Source: an uncultured Clostridia bacterium (GTDB taxonomy: Bacteria > Bacillota_A > Clostridia > Christensenellales > CAG-138). Taken from it: a stretch of 8,858 nt of DNA. Under the pieces are notes generated by a model, which was not told the DNA's origin, did no database searches, and worked only from the letters and a program-made list of their open reading frames with translations. Within the stretch, counting starts at the first letter, position 1. Each line of letters begins with the position of its first letter. Shown here in pieces: positions 7,454 through 8,858 of the stretch. The stretch lies in the NCBI GenBank assembly GCA_946623765.1, contig CAMORL010000065.1, positions 1 through 8,858 of the forward strand, in the 5' to 3' direction. The position numbers and the translations under genes are program-made.

Positions 7454-7475
7454 GGAAAAAGTCGCTCCTTTTTCC
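7454..7475. repeat. Inverted repeat GGAAAAAG-N6-CTTTTTCC in oriC
   Basis: A perfect 8-bp inverted repeat with a 6-nt loop (TCGCTC). The right arm overlaps the DnaA-box-like TTTTCCACC at 7470-7478. It could be a pair of weak inverted DnaA sites or a hairpin. The tail after the right arm is GC-rich, so it is a poor dnaA terminator. Confidence 0.5.
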
Positions 7476-7488
7476 ACCGCCTTACCCG

Positions 7489-7513
7489 CGCGCTTCCCAC
7501 AGTAAAAAGCGCG
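7489..7513. repeat. Inverted repeat CGCGCTT-N11-AAGCGCG in oriC
   Basis: A perfect 7-bp GC-rich inverted repeat with an 11-nt loop. The DnaA-box-like CTTCCCACA (7493-7501) spans the left arm and the loop. Seen directly; the role is unknown. Confidence 0.45.
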
Positions 7514-7543
7514 GCAACGCGCCATAAAACCAACTTACCCGTC

Positions 7544-7591
7544 TTTTCCACACCTCCTACTGATAATACTTCTATAATAATCAAACAATAC
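7544..7591 (+). promoter_or_regulatory. Unwinding element of oriC: DnaA box, C/T spacer, DnaA-trio-like tract, AT-rich DNA
   Basis: Box TTTTCCACA (7544-7552) is followed by CCTC, then CTACTGATAATACTTCTA (7557-7574) and AT-rich DNA to about 7590. In B. subtilis the basal unwinding system consists of a DnaA box, a GC-rich spacer and 3'-GAT DnaA-trios, read as CTA on the top strand. The tract here resembles that arrangement closely. The same stretch contains a perfect -10 hexamer TATAAT (7573-7578) that might serve dnaN, but no acceptable -35 lies at the right distance. Confidence 0.65.
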
Positions 7592-7641
7592 GGAAAGAGA
7601 ATCTCTCCCGTTCGGTGGATAACCGGAAGAAAGGAAATGCT

Positions 7642-8736
7642 ATGAAATTTACAATGCAAACGGAAGATCTGTGCATGGGCGTCCTGTCCGTCGTAAAGGC
7701 GCTTCCCGTTCGTTCGACCATGCCCGTGCTCGACGGCGTTCTGATCGAAGCGACGCAGGAAGGCATTCATCTTTGCTGTTCCGATCTGATGTTCCAAAAG
7801 GAATGCTTCCTTCCCGCGATGGTCGAGGAAGAGGGCAAGTGCGTCTTAAAAGGAAAGTTTCTTTCGGAGATTTTGAGAAAGCTGCCGGACGGCAAGCTGG
7901 AAGCCGAACAGGAAGGAAACCTCTTGAAGATCAAGAGCAGCCGCATCCGTCAGAGACTGCAGTGCATCGAGTTTGAGGAATTCCCGATGATGCACACCAA
8001 GGGCGATGCGTTCGACATCACGCTTCCGGCATCCAACTTAAAGAGCATGATCGATCACACCGTGTTCGCGGTTTCGCAGGACGATTCTCGTCCGGTTCTG
8101 ACCGGCACGCTGATCGAGGCGGAGGGGGATGTGCTCACCTTCGTCGCGACCGACTCGTTCCAGTTCGCATTAACCGCCATGCACGCGGACAAGGAGTTCC
8201 CAAAAATGCGCACCATCGTGCAGGGCAAAGTCTTGAACGAGATCGCCAAAATGGCGGAGGAGACCGAAAAGGATGTCACGATCCAGATGACGCAGACGCA
8301 TCTTACCGTGCAGGTCAACGACACGCGCCTGACCGCGCGCCTTTTGGACGGCAACTACATCGATTATAAGCGCATCATCCCGAAGGACTGCAAGACGCGC
8401 GTGCTCGTCGATACCGCAGAGCTTCTTTCCATGACCGACCGCGCGCAGCTGATCGCAAGGGAAGGAAACAACAGCATCGTGCTGCACTTTGCGGACGATA
8501 TGCTCACCATGAGCGCCGAAAGCTTCGTCGGCCGCGGCGAGGATACGATGGAAGTAAGCGTCGTCGGAGACCCGATTGACATCGCCTTCAATCCGAAGTA
8601 CATCATGAACATCCTGAAAAACATCTCGGATGAAAAGGTCTACATGGAATTCAACAGCCCGATTTCCCCGTGCGTCATCCGTCCGGTGCAGGGCGACGCA
8701 TTCCTTTATTTGATCGTCCCGATGCGCGTCTATTAA
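7642..8736 (+). CDS. dnaN: DNA polymerase III beta subunit (sliding clamp)
   Basis: Forms the ring-shaped dimer that holds DNA polymerase III and other replication and repair proteins on DNA. The 364 residues fit three clamp domains of about 120 residues each. Recognisable parts are the N terminus MKFTMQTEDL, SRPVLTGTLIEA (149-160), LLDGNYIDYKRIIP (234-247), FNPKYIMNIL (316-325) and the C terminus YLIVPMRVY. The protein-binding pocket segment, usually ATDGHRLA or ATDSYRLA, reads ATDSFQFA (169-176), so the conserved Arg is Gln174. The ATG at 7642 has AAGGA at 7631-7635, 6 nt upstream. The in-frame GTG at 7615 lies within the last DnaA box and lacks a ribosome site. It is probably transcribed with dnaA, perhaps also from within oriC. 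The gene ends at its own terminator, without a following recF or S4-domain gene inside the window. Confidence 0.97.
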   Translation: MKFTMQTEDLCMGVLSVVKALPVRSTMPVLDGVLIEATQEGIHLCCSDLMFQKECFLPAMVEEEGKCVLKGKFLSEILRKLPDGKLEAEQEGNLLKIKSSRIRQRLQCIEFEEFPMMHTKGDAFDITLPASNLKSMIDHTVFAVSQDDSRPVLTGTLIEAEGDVLTFVATDSFQFALTAMHADKEFPKMRTIVQGKVLNEIAKMAEETEKDVTIQMTQTHLTVQVNDTRLTARLLDGNYIDYKRIIPKDCKTRVLVDTAELLSMTDRAQLIAREGNNSIVLHFADDMLTMSAESFVGRGEDTMEVSVVGDPIDIAFNPKYIMNILKNISDEKVYMEFNSPISPCVIRPVQGDAFLYLIVPMRVY

Positions 8737-8762
8737 AGATCATACGCTACGGAACATTCAGA

Positions 8763-8798
8763 AAGGTTCTCCTTTTTGGAGGACCTTCTTTCTTTTTT
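8763..8798 (+). terminator. Rho-independent terminator of dnaN
   Basis: AAGGTTCTCC (8763-8772), loop TTTTT, GGAGGACCTT (8778-8787): a 10-bp stem with one G-U wobble, then CTTTC and six T (8793-8798). It lies 26 nt after the dnaN stop codon and indicates that the dnaA-dnaN unit ends here. Confidence 0.85.
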
Positions 8799-8802
8799 GC
8801 AT

Positions 8803-8858
8803 CCTGTAGGGGCTGACGACCCCGGCAGCCCGCCACAGCGAAAAAAGCATTGTCATTC
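8803..8858. repeat. Possible start of an intergenic repeat element (cut by window edge)
   Basis: After the terminator the sequence reads TGTAGGGGCTGACGACCCC and continues into CAGCCC, giving an inverted repeat GGGCTG (8810-8815) and CAGCCC (8826-8831) around a 10-nt loop. TGTAGGGGC-type palindromes, and segments starting GTCATTC as at the window end, resemble short repeats that I recall from many gut Clostridia genomes. Only one copy is visible here, so the repeat nature is an inference. No coding frame is apparent. Confidence 0.35.

Larger units (their letters stand above)
7385..7641. other. oriC: Chromosomal replication origin oriC (dnaA-dnaN intergenic region)
   Basis: A 257-bp non-coding gap between dnaA and dnaN with a cluster of DnaA-box-like 9-mers: TTTTCCACA at 7389-7397 (+), AAATCCACA at 7401-7409 (-), CTTTCCACA at 7443-7451 (-), TTTTCCACC at 7470-7478 (+), CTTCCCACA at 7493-7501 (+), TTTTCCACA at 7544-7552 (+), and TTATCCACC at 7614-7622 (-). 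No perfect TTATCCACA is present. An AT-rich stretch at 7558-7591 follows the sixth box. With no boxes in the gap upstream of dnaA, the origin looks single-part, unlike the bipartite one of B. subtilis. The origin assignment rests on gene context, box cluster and AT-rich element together. Confidence 0.9.

Noticed and set aside
7573..7578. TATAAT as a stand-alone dnaN promoter
   Set aside because: It is a perfect -10, but there is no acceptable -35 at 16-19 bp and no TGn extension. The AT-rich unwinding element explains it equally well.
7400..7645. An open frame of 81 codons on the plus strand across oriC
   Set aside because: Its translation has no domain, it spans the DnaA boxes and the AT-rich element, and it has no ribosome site.

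Overview
The window looks like a chromosome-origin region of a moderately GC-rich member of the Bacillota, most likely class Clostridia and possibly an uncultured gut lineage. Three things point there: a glgB-glgC-glgD-glgA order with a separate GlgD subunit, which is typical of Firmicutes; a dnaA-oriC-dnaN block with a Bacillus-like unwinding element; and strong AGGAGG-type ribosome binding sites before most genes. The genus cannot be fixed from the sequence alone.

Layout. Positions 1-4597 hold a minus-strand glycogen operon, read right to left: glgB (branching enzyme), glgC (catalytic ADP-glucose pyrophosphorylase), glgD (non-catalytic partner) and the first 108 codons of glgA (glycogen synthase), cut by the left edge. 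GlgC/GlgD make ADP-glucose, GlgA polymerises it and GlgB adds alpha-1,6 branches. Positions 4598-4799 are a divergent promoter region with one extended -10 promoter in each direction. A plus-strand gene (4800-5945) encodes a membrane-anchored M23/LytM-fold protein whose two catalytic histidines appear to be replaced. A short dnaA leader follows (5946-6064), with a promoter and a terminator-like hairpin. Then come dnaA (6065-7384), oriC (7385-7641), dnaN (7642-8736), a clear rho-independent terminator (8763-8798), and the start of what may be an intergenic repeat at the right edge.

Replication logic. oriC contains about seven DnaA-box-like 9-mers, two of them TTTTCCACA and none the perfect TTATCCACA. 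The last box before the AT-rich stretch is followed by a short C/T spacer and a CTACTG..ACTTCTA tract resembling the B. subtilis DnaA-trio element. With the origin at about 7.4-7.6 kb, the glycogen operon lies co-directional with the leftward fork, while dnaA and the LytM gene are transcribed toward the origin.

Most of the window is well-known biology. The points worth a second look are the apparent LytM pseudoenzyme beside dnaA, the terminator-like hairpin inside the dnaA leader, altered signature residues in DnaA and DnaN, and the unusual neighbourhood: a glycogen operon where rpmH-rnpA is often found, and a terminator directly after dnaN. I saw no CRISPR array, tRNA, rRNA, transposase or phage gene.
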